The notes under the pieces were generated by a model, which did no database searches, was not told the origin of the DNA, and worked only from the letters and a program-made list of their open reading frames with translations. Shown piece after piece: positions 62,280 to 64,000 of a stretch of 64,000 bases of DNA. Position 1 is the stretch's first letter; the number at the start of each line of letters is the position of its first letter. The translations under genes were made by a program, and so were the position numbers. Source of the DNA: Shewanella sp. AS1 (GTDB taxonomy: Bacteria > Pseudomonadota > Gammaproteobacteria > Enterobacterales > Shewanellaceae); contig NZ_JAKCLJ010000006.1 in NCBI RefSeq assembly GCF_021412565.1, positions 1 through 64,000 on the forward strand, read 5' to 3'.

Positions 62280-63544
62280 AGAAAATTGCCATTATTGGCT
62301 CAGGGATCTCAGGACTAACCTGCGCCTATCTGCTGAATAAACAGTTTGATGTGACCGTGTTTGAGAAAAACGATTATGTGGGCGGCCATACCGCGACAGT
62401 GGATATCACCTATCAGGATAAGGCTTACGCCATAGACACGGGCTTTATTGTGTTTAACGACAGAACCTATCCCCATTTTAACCAACTACTCAGCCAGCTT
62501 GGGATCCGTGGTAAGCCGACCCAGATGAGCTTTAGTGTGCATCATGAGCAGACGGGCTTTGAATATAATGGCCACAGTTTGAACAGCCTGTTTGCCCAGC
62601 GGCGTAATCTTTTCAGACCGAAATTCTGGTCACTGCTGCGGGAGATTTTACGTTTTAACACCTTGTGTAAGGAGCTCTACGGCCAAACACAGGTAGAGCA
62701 TGCACAGACAGATCAAGCACAAACTTTAGGTGACTTCCTGGACCAGCATGATTTTACTGATTTCTTCTGTCAGCACTACATACTGCCCATGGGGGCGGCT
62801 ATCTGGTCCACTAGTTTGGTGGAGATGCGCCAGTTCGAGCTGACTTTTTTCGTCCAGTTTTTCTATAATCATGGCCTGCTCAATATCAGTGACCGTCCCC
62901 AGTGGTTTGTGGTGCCCGGCGGCTCGCGGGTGTATGTCGAGGCTATCTGTGCTCAGCTTAACAAGCCAGTACGCACCCAAGTGAATATCGACAGCGTCAG
63001 CCGCACCGAAGATGGCGCAGTGCTGCATTTTGCCAGTGGAGAGAGTCAAGCCTTTGATGAGGTGATTTTTGCCTGTCATTCGGATCAGGCGCTCGCGCTC
63101 CTCAGTGATACCACCCAGGCAGAGCAGGCCATTTTAAGTGGTATTCCCTACAGCGCTAACGAGGTGGTGCTGCACAGGGATATCAACTTGCTGCCAAAGC
63201 GGCCGCTGGCCTGGGCGAGTTGGAACTACAGCTTAGATGGTGACGCAAAGAGGCCCTCTTGTGTCACCTATAACATGAATATTCTGCAAGGGCTTAAGAG
63301 TGATACCACCTTTTGTGTGACCCTGAATCAGAGCGACAAGATAGCGCCGGATAAGGTGCTGCGCCGCTTTGTTTATCATCACCCAGTGCTCAACAGCGCG
63401 AGCGTGGCGGCGCAAAAACAGCGCGCCAAGATCTGCGGTCATCATCACACTCACTTTGTTGGCGCCTACTGGTATAACGGCTTTCATGAAGATGGGGTAC
63501 GCAGCGCGCTGGATGTGACCTCTCGCTTCGGGCTGACCTTATGA
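62276..63544 (+). CDS. FAD-dependent amine-oxidase-like protein
   Basis: A 422-residue flavoprotein with an N-terminal Rossmann FAD site, KKIAIIGSGISGLTCAYLLN at 2-21, followed by EKNDYVGGHTATV. It is of the NAD/FAD-binding protein type commonly found beside DUF1365 and a cyclopropane-fatty-acid synthase-like gene in ChrR regulons. Substrate is unknown, and lipid modification is the usual proposal. A short Gln/Thr/Ala-rich stretch (YGQTQVEHAQTDQAQT) occurs near residue 140. ATG overlaps the SDR stop. Confidence 0.9.
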   Translation: MKKIAIIGSGISGLTCAYLLNKQFDVTVFEKNDYVGGHTATVDITYQDKAYAIDTGFIVFNDRTYPHFNQLLSQLGIRGKPTQMSFSVHHEQTGFEYNGHSLNSLFAQRRNLFRPKFWSLLREILRFNTLCKELYGQTQVEHAQTDQAQTLGDFLDQHDFTDFFCQHYILPMGAAIWSTSLVEMRQFELTFFVQFFYNHGLLNISDRPQWFVVPGGSRVYVEAICAQLNKPVRTQVNIDSVSRTEDGAVLHFASGESQAFDEVIFACHSDQALALLSDTTQAEQAILSGIPYSANEVVLHRDINLLPKRPLAWASWNYSLDGDAKRPSCVTYNMNILQGLKSDTTFCVTLNQSDKIAPDKVLRRFVYHHPVLNSASVAAQKQRAKICGHHHTHFVGAYWYNGFHEDGVRSALDVTSRFGLTL

Positions 63545-64000
63545 GTGCATACTTGCCATTTTCACGGGAGGCCTTGAGTCGTGACTCAGCGCAATTGGAG
63601 CACAGCGGCATCTATGCAGGCCAAGTGCGCCATCGCCGCTTTGGCGCTGTGCCCCACGCATTCAGTTACCGTCTCTATATGATGGCCATCGACCCCGACG
63701 AGCTCCCCAAACTGATTAAACGCAGTTGGGTATTTGGTACCTCCTGGTTCAATCCTATCCGTTTTAATGAAAAAGATTATCTGAGGGGTGAACCTTATGG
63801 TCTGAAGCAGCGTATTGCACAGAAAGTCAGGGAGCTGGGGGGCGAGTGGCATGACTCAGGACGGGTATTACTGCTGGCTCAGTGTCGCTGTATGGGGATC
63901 TATTTTAGCCCGATAAATTTCTACTATTGCTATGACGACAAGCAGGTGTGTCGCTACATGTTGGCCGAGGTCAGTAACACCCCTTGGAACGAGAGGCACT
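63541..64000 (+). CDS. DUF1365 family protein (cut by window end)
   Basis: Starts at ATG 63541, overlapping the FAD gene stop by four bases, and is open to the window end (153 codons). HSGIYAGQVRHRRFGAVPHA, FSYRLYMMAIDPDELP and MGIYFSPINFYYCYD are recognisable DUF1365 features. The family accompanies the FAD protein and cyclopropane synthase in lipid-modification operons; the rest of the operon lies outside the window. Confidence 0.92.
   Translation, partial: MSAYLPFSREALSRDSAQLEHSGIYAGQVRHRRFGAVPHAFSYRLYMMAIDPDELPKLIKRSWVFGTSWFNPIRFNEKDYLRGEPYGLKQRIAQKVRELGGEWHDSGRVLLLAQCRCMGIYFSPINFYYCYDDKQVCRYMLAEVSNTPWNERH

Overview
The window looks like the chromosome of a marine gammaproteobacterium, most probably Shewanella. 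Evidence for this: gltX lies between a tRNA-Val cluster and a tRNA-Ala/tRNA-Glu cluster; yejM, yejL and yejK sit together; there is a DctPQM TRAP operon, an SstT transporter, a CheV protein, and a ChrR-type sigma/anti-sigma operon with photolyase. Species cannot be fixed from the sequence alone.

Layout: (1) 1-1008: the end of an IS3-type insertion sequence abuts an integron-like leader, followed by one gene cassette (two small genes) and its attC site. (2) 1110-6548: a LysR regulator divergent from an MFS transporter, then a TRAP dicarboxylate uptake operon. (3) 7257-11089: five tRNA-Val genes, gltX, then tRNA-Ala, six tandem tRNA-Glu units (one degenerate) and tRNA-Ala. (4) 11142-27513: ordinary core genes: TrmK, an ABC exporter, Ada/AlkA plus Ogt alkylation repair, pirin, a DEAD-box helicase, a phosphatase, a phospholipase D lipoprotein, CheV, SstT, a pseudouridine synthase, an M14-like hydrolase, a LysE exporter, NadE. 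(5) 28043-39804: an accessory metabolic stretch with MarR, an SDR protein lacking the catalytic Tyr, two paralogous cupins, an MFS transporter, a lipoprotein beta-galactosidase and hydrolases, plus an AraC regulator remnant. (6) 39801-51937: a diguanylate cyclase, a large lipoprotein, tRNA-Pro, yejM/L/K, a fused QueD-like protein, an M23 peptidase and small membrane proteins. (7) 52115-56145: two copies of a structured repeat, then a second integron-like leader with three cassettes (unknown protein, GmrSD-type DUF262/DUF1524 protein, unknown protein), each ending in a recognisable attC. (8) 56270-64000: a LON-domain protein, then the sigma-ChrR-photolyase operon, behind a likely autoregulated ECF promoter.

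The most interesting system is the pair of integrase-less integron modules about 52 kb apart. They share a 147-bp block, a CTG-N10-CAG (LexA-like) box exactly 275 bp from the predicted crossover G in both, and a common right end after the last attC. In all four cassettes the first bases are complementary to the R'' box of that cassette's own attC, which is the hallmark of integron recombination. Neither module has an integrase gene in this window. One cassette carries a probable anti-phage protein. A second theme is that several genes carry short in-frame tandem-repeat or low-complexity insertions.

Starts were moved from the longest reading frame wherever a ribosome binding site and family length supported it. 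No database searches were possible; family calls rest on motifs read by eye.
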